Shown: positions 25,236-37,714, counted from the stretch's first letter. The stretch: DNA of 64,000 nucleotides from Tethya wilhelma (GCA_964030475.1 CAXIPT010000009.1:1367330-1431329); one strand, 5' to 3'. The notes: generated from the letters alone by a model not told the origin. Numbers and translations: made by a program.

Positions 25236-27769
25236 CTATAGAAACAGAGTGATGAATTGAGAATAGCGTAGAAACACACCAACACATAACACAAGTGCAA
25301 GACATATTAGGATGATGTCACCAGCTGTACACCACGTGTGTGGCGGAGCATGATGGCCACTAGTTCTCCCTGTTGGTTTGATTCCACTGACACTGCCATA
25401 AGGGAGAGGGAAGGGTCGCACAGGAACCGACAGAAGGGAGCTCTGCACAACATCCCCTTTCAAATAATGTTTCCCAGTTTCTGTGATCACCACCTCAAAA
25501 GATTTGCCCATGAGAGACGAATCTTTAGTGACCAGCACCTGAACACAAAGACAGAGAGGGAATTAAAACTTCTTGTTAAGTGAAATTGAATCACTAACCT
25601 GTTCATAAAACTTGTTGTGTCCGACGTAGTACTGCTGGTCATGAGACAGCTCTGTGACTAGCACCCTCTGTCTCTCCCCCACCTTGTGGTCGTATGGACG
25701 GTACGACTGAAACAACTGCAGCAGAACACACAACACCTTCAGTGAACTAACACCACAGGTCATAGCAGTTGGGGGTTACCTGTGACAGCTGTCTTGATCT
25801 TCTCTTGACTTCGTGCGTTGGCACTCTCTTTATCCTGGCAGCTGGGGTGCCCGGGCGAGGGTAGAACTGGTTGATGAACAGACTAGGAAACTTGTACTTC
25901 TCCACCAGAGCCAGCGTCTCACAGAAATCCTGGATAATGAAGACAATGTGGGAAAATGAATATGATGAGGTAACACTCAATATGGGAGAAAGAATGTGGG
26001 TACACTTGAGAGTTATAACTATTGACATTATTTGAGTTATAACTGGCTAGCAGACAAAAAACTGTGGAGATTTGAGGTATATTTACACAGTTTGCAGGTA
26101 GTTATTAATTTGTGCAATGCTTACCTCAGCAGTTTCAGTAGGGAAGCCACAAATGATATCCGTTGCTATGGTGATTCCCGGTACACTGTAGGATAGAACC
26201 AAATAATATTTTGGTGAACTGGTTGTGTACCCAGAGACACATTGACTGGGCATTGTACTGGCAGATGAATCAGCTGGAAGGCTCCACAATAGCACACAAT
26301 GTAGCATTATGCACTAAACCAACTCACTTTGTCTTGAGGTAGTCGACCAGTAGTTTGAAATCTGCCACAGTGTATTCCCTCTTCATGTCGGCCAGCACAG
26401 GGTCAGAGCCACACTGCACTGGGATGTGGAGGAAGGAGTAGACCCTGGGGTGGGCCAAGATGGCCGCCATCTCTCTCATGTGTTCCATGATGTAGGGAGG
26501 GTTGGTCATACCAAGACGGAGCATGCACCCATCGGGAATCACCTCCACTAGTTGCCATAGCAACTCGGGAAGAGTGACGCCAATATCATGACCATATGCT
26601 CCAAGATCCTCACTTGTCACCCACAGTTCAACCACTCCCTCTAAGATAGTCACATGACACCAATAAACAAGTCATGTGACAGGATAACAATAGCTGCCTG
26701 TTTTATTACCTTGGAATGCTTGCTTTGCTCTCTCCACTATCTCACCCACGGGGTAGCTGCCTAGCTCTCCTCTCGCATGCTTCGTCTTGCAATAGGTGCA
26801 GTGGTTGAGGCACCTGAAATCAAGGTGACATCACCATGGTAACACAGTAAGCACCACCCACTAATTTACTAACCCAGTATTAATGGCAATGATTTCTATC
26901 AGTGGATTCTTTCTGATCTTTGGCATGTCCAATGGAGCTCCTCCCAGCTTACGACCTTTGTCCTTTCTTGTCCCAAACAGACGTACAGTTCTTCCCTGGA
27001 GTGTCTCCTGTACCACCTCTACGACCCTGTCCACCTGTTGGACCTGAGGGACCGTGGGAGGGGGGACATCAATACTGGTGATAAGGGACCATGGGCATTT
27101 ATACTGGTGGTTAGGGACCATGAGCATTAATAGTGGTATGGGGTGGGACAATAATACTGGTGGTAGGGACAGTGCAGCTTGGACAGATAGGTAAACGAAA
27201 CAACATATGTAGTAGTATGCTATAATAACATACACACACACACACACCTACCCCAACAACAGAGAGGCCTTGGACGTCACGATGATCCCTCTGTCCCTGA
27301 GGCACACACCCAGTAATTACAAGGGGTTTACCCAATTCACGTCCTTTTCTTATTGAATTCTTGAGTCCATCTTCTGAAGGTCCCTTCACAGTGCAACTGT
27401 TGAGGAGCCAAAGGTCAGCAGACAGAGGAGAATCTACACACAATAATACAAGTGCATTTATACGTAACCCAAGCAGATGGCGATAGGATGCCTACCAGTG
27501 ATAGTGTAGCCACTGGCTGCCAGCAATCCAGCCATATACTCTCCATCACTATTGTTATGAGAGCACCCCCACGTCTTCATGAAGATGGAGTGAGTGCCAG
27601 GAATGAAACTCTCCCCCTCAGCTCGTTCCCTCGCTGCACCGCGCCTTCTGAGAGCTCGAGGAAGAACAGCATTCTCAGATCTCACACTAGCCGATGGAAC
27701 AACTGTTCCTGGGCGCACACAGTCCTCGATATCGTCCAGATCACCACAGCTCAGGGAAGAAGGCATCAT
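25236..27769 (-). CDS. CDKAL1: Threonylcarbamoyladenosine tRNA methylthiotransferase
   Basis: A multi-exon gene from ATG 27769 to TAG 25238-25236. The N-terminal UPF0004 (MTTase) domain has [31 protein letters not shown] and ITGCVPQGQ, containing its three cluster cysteines. The radical-SAM motif [20 protein letters not shown] follows. Then come [58 protein letters not shown] and [20 protein letters not shown] domain and a C-terminal hydrophobic anchor ([20 protein letters not shown]) end the protein. This is the CDKAL1 layout: it converts t6A37 to ms2t6A37 in tRNA-Lys, anchored at the ER. It is divergent from the small gene at 27955 (185 bp between starts). Confidence 0.95.
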
Positions 27770-27954
27770 GAAAAGTGAGCATTATTTAGAAATCAGTTTA
27801 CCGGCTGCTTCTTGCGCAACATGACATCATACGTAAACGGACCAATCAGGTTGCAGAATCGCTCTTAATACCCGCCAGTTACCCGCGAATAAAGAGGGGA
27901 GTGTGTGCAGTTGTCATAATAAATTTGTGATCTGATCCACTGATAGAGCTAGAG

Positions 27955-28468
27955 ATGGGCAACAAGACAGGGAAGGAATACGTTGATGGAAATACCTACT
28001 CTTACCAAGACGAGGAGGATTTCCTAGTGATCATCGTGGAGCCGCCAAAAGATGAGCCGTGCAGCGGCGAGAAGGATGGGCTAGAAAACAGCATTGATTC
28101 CGGCTACGCTGATGTGTCAGCGAGAGCTTCACGAGAGAGCAGTCCTCAGCGAGATTCTGCAGAGAGAGAGGTAAGCGTGCACTACTGTGTGAGCACTTAT
28201 TAATGCTAGCGCGTCCAATGTTTACTGCAGCAGTTGCATCAGATCCACCCATCTCTTTATCTCACCACAGGAGCTGCTGGTACACACCTCCATTGACCAC
28301 AGCAGCAGCAGCAGTGATCACCAGCAACAGCAAGAAGAGGAACTGAGAGAGAAGGAAGCCAGTGAGAGTAAACTGGGCCAGCATCACACCTACCTCGGCT
28401 ACAGGTTCTATCATTATGACAACATTGATTGCGAGGGCAACAGACACATCACGGACAATGACCTTTAA
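27955..28468 (+). CDS. Small acidic protein, unknown
   Basis: Two exons, 27955-28170 and 28271-28468, joined in phase 0 give 137 residues starting MGNKTGKEY. Gly2 suggests possible N-myristoylation, though the motif lacks Ser/Thr at position 6. The middle is acidic and serine-rich (RASRESSPQRDS, then HSSSSSDHQQQQEEE) and probably disordered. The C-terminus has an aromatic patch (HHTYLGYRFYHYDNIDCEGN). I do not recognise any family. The open frame across a good intron and the divergent promoter shared with CDKAL1 support a real gene. Confidence 0.6.
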
Positions 28469-28943
28469 TGTTCCAACTCCCATTTCAATGATCAATATTT
28501 CTACCTCTTACTTTTATCTTTCTCATTTTTAACCATTATATTGGTGCCTCTTTTACTCTCCTACATTGTGTGGAAGTATTATTTGTGTGTTCGCATACAA
28601 GTGTTCGTGAGTATGTGTATTGACCTTGTTATCATACAGTGACCTGTTGTATGTTATCTGCAGATATATACATGTTTGTGTAGTCAATGAATAAAAAATA
28701 TGATACCACCTGCATTGCACATGCTTGTGAAAGCAGCTGATGATGCATTCAAATTATCTATGAATACCACATTCCCATGCTGACAAACACATAATAATAT
28801 TCATTATCCTCTCGTGATATGCGTATGCGCATGCGCATGAGTACGAGTTGAAAGCGCAAATACGTAATCCTTAATCACGTGAGCTTAGATGACGTGTCTT
28901 CCTAGTCAGCAAAACAAAAGGAGTACTGTACCAAGCTAGCAAC
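28469..28943. other. Intergenic region with SELENOK promoter
   Basis: AT-rich 3' UTR-like sequence of the preceding gene with AATAAA near 28690, then a more GC-rich segment with the NRF1-like palindrome at 28826. No coding region seen. Confidence 0.6.
28826..28837. promoter_or_regulatory. NRF1-like palindrome upstream of SELENOK
   Basis: TGCGCATGCGCA is a perfect 12-bp palindrome matching the NRF1 consensus, about 107 bp before the SELENOK start codon. Confidence 0.5.
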
Positions 28944-29534
28944 ATGGTGTACATCTCTAACAGTAAGTGATCTGTGTGAGTGTGGGGTGGTTGATGGGTG
29001 TCAATGAGTGTCTCTCTCTCTCAGGCAGTGTTCAACAGAGCCGTTCATGGTTCAGTGTGGAGGGGGTGGTGGATCTGTTCTGGGCTGTCATTAACTTCAT
29101 TGTCTTATTGTAAGTTTGCTAGTAGCACTCTCTAGCTGATGTCATTGTTGGCCCTCTCTCTGTGCTCAGTCTGAAGACCCTGGTCAGTCCAGGCTACAGC
29201 TCCAATCCCAGCATGCACACAACAGACTACAGAAGAAGTGGAAAGTAAGATAATTAGTGAAGTGTTAAAGGTACACTTTATGCCATCCCAATATACATCT
29301 GTACATGTGATTAAGTTAAACAATTTTTTATACATTCTCCATGCTTCTCTGTGATTTCCCCATACCGATTGATCCGATTCCCCGTGCTCTGTTTCTAATC
29401 ATTGTTCTATTCTCATTCCTCCTCTCACTGTTAGGACCGACAAAGGTCGTCGTATTGGAAGAGTAGGAGGGGGAGGTGGGAGTGGCTCCAGTGGACCCAG
29501 TCCACCACCAATGGGAGGAGGATGAGGACGGTGA
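28944..29534 (+). CDS. SELENOK: Selenoprotein K (in-frame UGA = Sec)
   Basis: Exons 28944-28962, 29025-29109, 29170-29244 and 29435-29534 give 92 residues in phase. MVYISN at the start, one transmembrane helix (VVDLFWAVINFIVLFL), a Gly/Arg-rich basic tail, and SGPSPPPMGGG, then TGA (29523-29525), then GR and stop TGA (29532-29534) match the selenoprotein K end GPSPPPMAGG-Sec-GR. The first TGA is therefore read as selenocysteine. SELENOK is an ER membrane protein that binds DHHC6 for palmitoylation and p97/Derlin in ER-associated degradation. A SECIS-like hairpin lies 145 bp downstream (29672-29733). A conventional gene caller would drop the last three codons. Confidence 0.93.
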
Positions 29535-29671
29535 GCCCCTCTTCGTTAATGCCATTAATTAATACTTATTAAGTTTTTATCATGGCTCATTTATTCACAG
29601 GTAAGTGTCTGCTAGTCACCCATTGATTGGCAGGCACGGAAGTCAACTTTCTTTCTCTCTCACTCTCTCTT

Positions 29672-29733
29672 GGCATGAAATGACGTCACACTGGTAAACC
29701 ATTTGGGACCAGTGACTGACTGATGTACTGTCA
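29672..29733 (+). other. SECIS element in SELENOK 3' UTR
   Basis: The core ATGA (29680-29683) is followed 12 nt later by the apical AAA (29696-29698) and by TGA (29717-29719). Helix II forms between GTCACACTGG and CCAGTGAC (2-nt bulge). Helix I forms between TTGGCA and TGTCAA. The quartet spacing to the apical adenines fits eukaryotic SECIS elements, which recruit SBP2 and the Sec-specific elongation factor. Confidence 0.82.
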
Positions 29734-29936
29734 ATATATGTATGTCTACTGTTTCCATGGCAACTACTATCTTCATGTACGTGTGTATTTGGAATATGTA
29801 ATCTCATAAATTATTAAGAATTACTTGTTTTACAAAGAGAAAAATCCTGGGGGTAGATAAAACCTTTAAACAATGCTGCAATACAAAATACAAGGATAGG
29901 AAGGAAATGTCTGATGATGTAATAGGAAATACATTC

Positions 29937-31079
29937 TCAGGACTGGTCCAGAGATCCTGAGCTGGTGAGAGGATGGTGATGTCGTGCTGCAGCCTCAGAT
30001 CTGTGAGGGACACTCTTGTCCATGAGGCTCATGTTCACTGGGACGGATTCTGTCGCCCAGAAGGAACGCGGTGCAGGTTGGGAGGTCCTGGTGGGCCTTC
30101 GCGATGTCAAATCTCTCTCGTACTGATCTGAGTACCTCCTGGTCTTTAGTCCAGTGTGAGGAGAGTGCATGGAACCAACACTCAGCTTCATCCTGCTCTG
30201 GGGAGTGAAGAATGGGTTATTTTTCATGTTGAAAGTCACTCTTGGTTTCATTTCCATTTCTCCTTGGTAAAGTTTGAAATCCCTTCGCACATGGCGAATC
30301 TCATTATTGTCCAATCGAAGTGTTTCAATGTCAGTGAGTTGACATATGCTGCTTGGAATATCTGTGATCTTGTTGTGCTGCAAGTGAAGTCGCCTCAGTC
30401 CCTTCAGCTCTCCCAGCTTCTCACTAACCTTGTAGATGGTGTTGTTGTTGAGATAAAGAACTTCAAGGGACACCAACTGACACAGAGAGTCAGGCACTTC
30501 TTTCAGGAAGTTGGTGTCGAGATGAAGGCGTTTGAGTGATTTCAGCTTTGAGATTTCATCAGGGATAACCGTGATCTTGTTGTAGTTCAGCCAGAGGACC
30601 TCGAGGTGTGGCAGGGAACATAGGCTCAGTGGAAAGTCTTCGAAACTGTTTCTGTGTAGAAAGACTTCTCTGAGTTGTGCCATCTGATCTAGCTGGGCTG
30701 GAAGAGACTGGAGTTTATTGTGACTCACCCACAGCCTCTCAAGGGTCACCAACTGACAACAGCGAACTGGTAGTGCCTTCAGAGGCATTTTGTGCTGCTG
30801 TGTGTCAGGATCCCAACCAGAATACAAGTCCAGTGTTCGAATGCCATTCACTTCAGTCACGTACACTTTCTTTCTATCTATTTTCCCAGTTTCTTCATTC
30901 CTAACTTCCAGTACAACGTGTTCTGGTGCCATTGGACTTTTGAGCGTGTCTTCTGATAGCTGGCGAACTAGCTGAGCTGTAATTCGACGTTCTTTGATTC
31001 TCTGTTGTCTAGCGCTAGGTGATGTAACCGCTGTTGAACTGTTGACTGCGGCATCTGTGGGTGGAATACCAGTGGCCAT
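29937..31079 (-). CDS. Leucine-rich repeat protein, single exon
   Basis: An uninterrupted 380-residue ORF from ATG 31079. Residues 1-90 are charged (RQQRIKERRITAQLVRQLSE, GKIDRKKVYVTEVNGI). Residues about 105-270 hold seven or so LRRs of the SHOC2/LAP type (LERLWVSHNKLQSLPAQLDQ, LEVLWLNYNKITVIPDEI, LEVLYLNNNTIYKVSEKLGE). Residues 300-380 are a basic, Ser/Arg-rich tail. Such LRRs usually scaffold signalling proteins. I cannot assign a one-to-one ortholog. Having no introns among intron-rich neighbours suggests that it could descend from a retrocopy. Confidence 0.8.
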   Translation of the reverse strand: MATGIPPTDAAVNSSTAVTSPSARQQRIKERRITAQLVRQLSEDTLKSPMAPEHVVLEVRNEETGKIDRKKVYVTEVNGIRTLDLYSGWDPDTQQHKMPLKALPVRCCQLVTLERLWVSHNKLQSLPAQLDQMAQLREVFLHRNSFEDFPLSLCSLPHLEVLWLNYNKITVIPDEISKLKSLKRLHLDTNFLKEVPDSLCQLVSLEVLYLNNNTIYKVSEKLGELKGLRRLHLQHNKITDIPSSICQLTDIETLRLDNNEIRHVRRDFKLYQGEMEMKPRVTFNMKNNPFFTPQSRMKLSVGSMHSPHTGLKTRRYSDQYERDLTSRRPTRTSQPAPRSFWATESVPVNMSLMDKSVPHRSEAAARHHHPLTSSGSLDQS

Positions 31080-31529
31080 ATCCTGTGGACTCGAGTTATT
31101 GTAGCATATAGAATCATGTTAATACAAATTGGGGCTTCGGAACACATGCACTGATACTCCACACTCACCTGTTGGCAAAGCTGTGGTGTCTCTCTCAATT
31201 GAATCAATACAGCCACATACGCTGCAGGTGTCCTTTGAGTGGATGAGTATGTTTACCACACACATGCAAACCTGTGACAGGAACAATTACTCAATTATTT
31301 GGACCACAAATATTTTCCTTATCACCCATCACCAAATTTACTGCTTCATGAATATTCAGGACTCAGGAGGGTATTTCATCTTGCTATTGTTCATTGAACA
31401 ATGATATTAAACACAGTTTCTATGTTGTATATATAAAATATGTATCTATGGATAAACTAACAGTCAACCTGTGCACATACTATCAGACAACCTACACTCA
31501 TTATCACACAATTTAAAACACACACATCA
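31080..31529. other. Intergenic, nothing recognised
   Basis: Between the LRR gene start and the cytidine deaminase stop. AT-rich, no convincing exon, repeat or RNA gene seen. Confidence 0.5.
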
Positions 31530-32104
<575 letters not shown>

Positions 32105-32255
32105 CTCTAGCTTCCTCTCTTTAGCAGTGTTTAGCACTTGTGTTGTTGTAGTACCTGTAGCTGCTGAGACCTTTACCAACAAAAAATTAAACTGTTATTC
32201 GATTAATTAGAGTAAGCTAGCTTACCACGAGTAAAGGTCAAAGGTCAAACAAAGC

Positions 32256-35200
32256 ATGAGCAAGAACTATAAGCCGTTCTCAAAGCAGACGTCGCTGGAG
32301 TCTCCTTTCCGTAGCAGCGCCACTAGCAACGGGGATGACGTGGACTCGCCCAAACCTCTCAACAGATCGCTAACTGTCAGAGGAGAGAGAAGAACGTCTG
32401 GTGCACCAGGACTCAAACGTACACGTGATCCAATCTCTCCTTTGAAGAGATTTACTAAAGCTAAGGATGCAATATCTCGTGCCTTTGGTCTCCTTCGAGA
32501 TCGACTGCAAGAGAGTCAGTCATTTATGGTCCAAGCAAACGGACAGGAATCAACATCTGTGTCTATGCTGCTCAGTCGTACGCGAGGCATTGAGGAGATG
32601 ATGTCACGCGATCACATGAAGGTGGCCTTCTTTGGCCGGACTAGCAACGGCAAGAGCACAGTGATCAATGCACTGCTCCACGACAAGGTGCTTCCTGCCG
32701 GGATAGGCCACACCACCAACTGCTTCTGCAGTGTGAGAGGAGTGGACTCGGAGGAAGGTTACATCATCAGCCCAGGCTCCACCAATAAACAGAATGTCAA
32801 GGTAAACACTAGCTACTTGTAGTACCTACATGTAGTATTCGCATGCTATGCATCTTTAATAGTGATTGTTACTACTTGTTTATGTTTGTTGTGAGTACAC
32901 TTATCCGCTACACACATCTTAGTAGTTTACATATACTTCTAATGCTGTGAGTATCCTTAGTTTACAGATACCTTTTTGTAAAGTGGGTTAAAATTTGGCG
33001 GGCTTAAAATTTGGTGAATTTGCATTTTAGCATGATTGGCGATTTAATTTTGCACGCTGCATTGTTCATATGCTTGTATAAAACTGTTTGGCGATTTTTT
33101 ATTTGGCAATTTGTGGAATAATTCGCCAATTCGCCAAATTTAATTCTCGCCAAATTTACCCACTATATGGTATTAATGTTGCTCTTGTTGTGAGTACCCT
33201 TATCTAATGCTGCACATGTGTATTGACTCAGAATCTGACCCAGCTGGCTCACTCCCTCTACAAGGAGCACCTTGAACCCAGCAGTTTAGTGCAAGTATTC
33301 TGGCCGAAATCAAAGTATGAATTAAAATCCTAATCACCCAAGGAGTGATGTCATTATCCTGCCTTATTTCTAGGTGTGCACTGTTAAAGGATGACGTTGA
33401 ATTTGTGGACAGTCCTGGAGTTGACATGAACCCCAACATGGATGAGTGGATCAACAAGCACTGTCTGGATGCCGACGTCTTTGTGCTGGTGGCTAATGCT
33501 GAGTCGACACTTATGACTGCTGTGAGTTGAGAGTGGATTCACTGGTTGCTGTTTTAATTTCACTGACTGTTTGCAGGAGAAGAAGTTCTTTCATTGTGTC
33601 AGTGAGAGGCTCTCAAAACCAAACATCTTTATTTTGAATAATCGCTGGGACTGCTCTGCACAGGAGCCGGAGATGACAGAAGAGGTAATTAATTATCTCT
33701 TATCATATTAAATTAAGTCACTGACATACACACACACCCTGGTAGGTGAAGGCCCAGCATCTGGAAGGTGATATTGAGTTTCTCAGCAAGGACCTGAAGG
33801 TGGTAGATGAAGCTACTGCTAAGAATAGAGTCTTTTTTGTATCGGCCAAAGAGGTTCTGCATGTTCGGAAGCAACAACAAGGGGTTAAAGGTCAGCCCAG
33901 TAAGGAGGTGGGGCGTGGTTTGGCCGATGGCTGGAGAGGCAGACTCATGGCATTTGATCGGTAAGAGAGTTCAAAGGTCAATAGGAAGTTGTATCACCTT
34001 TGTCTGTCGCAATAGGTTTGAGCATCTCTTCAAGGAGTGTGTTTCGAGTGCTGCCATCCTCACCAAGTTTGAGCACCATCACTCCCAGGGTGCTGACATC
34101 GTGGAGGGACTGGAGCAGCTGCTAGCTAAGGAAGAGGAGAATATTGAAGAAAAGAGGTCAGTAATTTCACTAGTTGATTGAAGGGGTTCACTATTTCCAT
34201 TTGTGTACAACTATATCAATTGTCACCAGTCAATCAGTGGACAGGCAGCTTCAGGAGAGTGGACACAAGATGCAGCAGCTGTCAAAGGAGGGTTTAAAGG
34301 TCAGGGACAACTGTAAACAGCAACTCTCTGCCACTGTTGACACTGTGGAGCAGCGACTGGTTGTCACGGCAAGAGACATAGAGGGACAGCTACGAGACAT
34401 TGTGGACCGATGTGATGCTCAGTTTGACCCTGCCCAGGTGACAAGTTATAAGGAGTCTCTCTACCAGTGGGTGGATGGGCAGCTGGGCCACGAATTGAGC
34501 AAGGTGGGAGCCCCCCAGATGAGCAGGCTATATGAGGAGACACGGCAGAGCTTCATTGGTGAGTTAGGAGGGGTGTGCTTGCAATGGGTTTCACTGAGCC
34601 ATTTCTATGGACAGATCAATATCAAGAGATGCTTCACCTCTCATCAGAGGAGCAGTCTACCTTCTCTGTCCTGGTCCGACCTCCGTCCCTCACCTTCATC
34701 CACTCATCGGCCAGTCTCTGTGAGGATTTCCAGGAAGATTTGAACTTCCATTTCTCATTGTTTGGACTAACAAACCTCCTGGTGGGGACACTATAATGGT
34801 GATACTGTCATCATGAAACTAACTCTTTCTTTCTCTCTTCTTTGTTTCCAGCACCTGACCTCGTTGTTTGGCAACATCCAGTCTGGAGTGTCCCAGCTCC
34901 TCCCTGTGCTACCAACAGAGGTGCTCCAGTATGTCATCCCGGGAGCTCTTATCCTGGGCTCCTTCATGGCCTACCGCCTGGTCAACCTGAAGTTCATTGT
35001 CCCCTCAGTGGCTCTGTTCGCTGGCATCTATTCTTATGAGAGGCTCACTTGGAGCGACAGAACAAAGAGAGAGAGACTGCACAAACAGGTAGGTGGTCAC
35101 ATGATAATCATTTGATGTGATGCTGAGCTAATATGGCTATTTATGTTTTTAGTTTGTGGATCACATGCGTAAGAAGTTAAAGACTCAAATTGATGCAACT

Positions 35201-35506
35201 AGTACCAGCTACACCAATCACATGACCGATAGTCTCGGCCTGTTGCTGGAGAGCCTTCATGGGAAGCTGGAAGGAACTCAGCAGTTAGAAAATAACAAGA
35301 TCAGTGAGCTGACACAGGAGAAGAGCAGGCTCACTCAACTCAAGAGCAAGACCAAGACACTCAGGTACATCACCTTGCAGTCTCATTGCTAACACATGTG
35401 ATGCCGATACATGCACTAACACAATAGGAATGCAGTTCATCTGCTCAAGAGTGATTTTGAAGACTTCAAGGAGGAGTATTTGGAAGATGGAGACACTCAT
35501 GCATAG
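32256..35506 (+). CDS. MFN2: Mitofusin (outer mitochondrial membrane fusion GTPase)
   Basis: A multi-exon gene; exon 1 is 32256-32801 and the stop TAG is 35504-35506. GTPase motifs are G1 [16 protein letters not shown]2 [10 protein letters not shown]3 DSPGVD and G4 NNRWD. Heptad-repeat helices ([17 protein letters not shown] and the following exon) precede two membrane segments ([17 protein letters not shown] and [15 protein letters not shown]). A C-terminal HR2 coiled coil follows ([20 protein letters not shown]) and ends [15 protein letters not shown]. This is the complete mitofusin layout, which tethers and fuses outer membranes. It is probably the single invertebrate co-ortholog of MFN1/MFN2; the symbol is approximate. 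Intron 1 contains a MITE-like element. Confidence 0.95.
32985..33175. mobile_element. MITE-like palindrome, second copy of the 1017-1194 family
   Basis: Starts AGTGGGTTAAAATTTGGCGG and ends GCCAAATTTACCCACTATA. The interior matches the 1017-1194 copy (GCACGCTGCATTGTT, then ATATGC and a TTTGGCGATTTTT segment). It lies in mitofusin intron 1. Confidence 0.65.
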
Positions 35507-35627
35507 TGGATAAAAAACACCTTCATTCATACCGTATTGTCATAGTGACGCTTAAAATAGCGAATAATTTGTTTACGTAATTGTGAAATTTTGAATTCTT
35601 GCTGACCATTACCATTCAACTGTAAAG

Positions 35628-37086
35628 ATGGCTGATCAGTTGCCTCCTTCTGAAGATACGGACCAGCCAAGGAGTAAAATAGGTCTGTAAATTATCAGTG
35701 ATCAGTGCATTGTCTAATAAGAGTATTGATGTGCGCAGCTCGATCAGATGAGCCAGATCAGGAGCAGCAAGAAGATGAGAGGATCAGACTGATCAAACCA
35801 GATGATGAGGTATAAATCTTTCATCCATTCTTGTATTTCTTCTAACACTCTCTACCTGCATGTTTCCCCTCCGCAGGATGTGGACCTCACTCATGCCAGG
35901 CTCAAAGTGGTCCCTGCAGTCATGCAAACATTGACAAAGGTCAAAGTTCTTTCTCTCCGACAGAATCTCTTGAAGGATGTGTCTTCATTAGCGGGACTGG
36001 CTACTCTAGAGGAGCTGGATCTCTATGACAACGAGTTGGCCACCATACACGCTGTGGAAACACTCACTAGTCTTACGTGAGTACAAACACCTATCTGTAG
36101 TGCAACACACACACACACACTCACACAATATGCAGGTTTCTGGACCTGTCTTTTAACCATATTGCTAAAATAGAGAATCTTGGTCCACTGGTTGGCCTTC
36201 AGAAGTTGTTTCTGATTCAGAACAAGATCACTGCCATTGAGAACCTCTCCTCGCTGACCTGTCTCACCATGTTGGAACTGGGCTCCAACAGAATCAGGGT
36301 AAATACACATGAGGGTGGTGCTTGGCAAAGGTGTGTGTAATTGATTATTTATTTTCCTCTGTTTTTGGCAGACCATCGAGGGCCTGGAATGTCTGGTCAA
36401 TCTGGAGTCTCTCTTCCTAGGAAAGAATAAAATCACTAAACTCGAGGTACAGCATCTGATTCTCTTTATATTGGTACACTTGTTTTATTGTTAATGTTTG
36501 CAATTGTATCAGAATCTTGAGAAGTTAGTGAAATTGAAGCTGTTGAGTATTCAAAGCAACAGACTGACCAAGATAGAAGGCCTGGACGCATTGGTTCAAC
36601 TTGAGGAGCTCTACATCAGTCACAATGGCATCACAACGGTGGAGGGACTGGCTAGCTGTGTGAACCTTGTCACTTTGGACTTGGCCAACAATCGCATCAA
36701 ACGACTGGAGAATGTCTCTCAACTTACCAAGCTGGAGGAGTTCTGGGTAAGTTGATAAATGTTAGCTTTAGCTTTCTTTTGCAAAAGCTACAAAAAGAGC
36801 TGAGCAAGCTGCAGGCAAAAATAATCTTGTTACCATGGCAACAATTGTAAAAGTGCTAGCTCTGTCTGTTTTATCAAAGAATATATCTTTTGCATCTATA
36901 CAGTTCAACCACAACCAACTTGAGAGCTGGGCAGATGTGGATCAGCTAGCTAAGGCCACTCAGCTCAAGACAGTCTATTTTGAAGGGAACCCAATCCACA
37001 AGGATCCCCAGTATCGGCGCAAACTGAAGCTGTCTCTCCCCTCCCTCACGCAGATTGATGCCACACTGGTCCCAAGAACAATGTGA
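35628..37086 (+). CDS. PPP1R7: Protein phosphatase 1 regulatory subunit 7 (SDS22)
   Basis: ATG 35628 (MADQLPPSEDTD) to TGA 37084-37086. An acidic N-terminus is followed by about 11 SDS22-type LRRs with the typical N-x-I-x-x-I-E-x-L pattern (LDLYDNELATIHAVETLTSL, LFLIQNKITAIENLSSLTCL, ELYISHNGITTVEGLA). An LRR cap follows (YFEGNPIHKDPQYRRKLKLS), ending LPSLTQIDATLVPR as in other SDS22 proteins. SDS22 binds and stabilises newly made PP1 catalytic subunit together with Inhibitor-3 and guides mitotic PP1 activity. It is in tandem with mitofusin, 120 bp after its stop. The intron at about 36748-36903 contains an X-box-like 14-mer (36829-36842). Confidence 0.95.
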
Positions 37087-37121
37087 TACTCATGGTGATT
37101 ACATCATTGTACAGACTGATG

Positions 37122-37670
37122 TTAAGTGTATGCTAATAGGTTTATTTTGTATGGTAGTGCTGCATTGGTGTTGCTATGACGACTAGTTAGTATCTTATTC
37201 TCAGTTTTTAAATCATGTTGAAATGTTTCTTGTGGGTGGAGCATGTTGTCACGGTAACACTCTAGCTGTCGAATGCCATAGTGCTTCCAATGAGGAGATG
37301 GCTGACGTAATATGATGCGAAATGATGAAATAGAGTCGAGCTTCGAAATAAAGTGGTTTCTTGTAAACTCAACCCATTGCTCCGCCCCCTTTTCGTCACT
37401 GTGACATGTTTTCATAAGCACGTGATCCACAATGCACGGTTTCCAAGTGGCCACGCCCCCTTCTTTTCGGCACAGTATCGTCACAGATTGAGTGTAGTAA
37501 TTTCTGAAGCGAATCGCTCCAATGCGGTCAGGATATGGCTTGTGCAAGAAAACATCCACCACCTGGCAACCTAAATGACTCTCTGCTCCACTTTCATCAC
37601 TAGTGGCTTGCAAAAACACGCCTGGAGACACCGTGCACGAGACAGCACTCATTGTTGCATCAGAGGTCAA
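37122..37670 (-). CDS. NICN1: Nicolin-1, tubulin polyglutamylase complex subunit
   Basis: A 182-residue single-exon ORF; starts at 37670 or 37652 (MSAVSCTV) are both plausible. IGAIRFRNYYTQSVTI, the DHVLMKTCHSDEKGAEQWV region, SSFRIILRQPSPHW and the C-terminal KINLLAYT match NICN1, whose human form has ITFKNYYT, RLILRQPSPLW and a LNLLSYT end. Nicolin is a subunit of the neuronal polyglutamylase complex with TTLL1 and other TPG proteins. The human gene has several introns while this one has none. It is head-to-head with the MEAK7-like gene, only 44-62 bp apart. Confidence 0.85.
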   Translation of the reverse strand: MTSDATMSAVSCTVSPGVFLQATSDESGAESHLGCQVVDVFLHKPYPDRIGAIRFRNYYTQSVTILCRKEGGVATWKPCIVDHVLMKTCHSDEKGAEQWVEFTRNHFISKLDSISSFRIILRQPSPHWKHYGIRQLECYRDNMLHPQETFQHDLKTENKILTSRHSNTNAALPYKINLLAYT

Positions 37671-37714
37671 AGATCAAAGGTTAATAGTGGGCGTGGTATT
37701 GGTTTGCATTGAAG

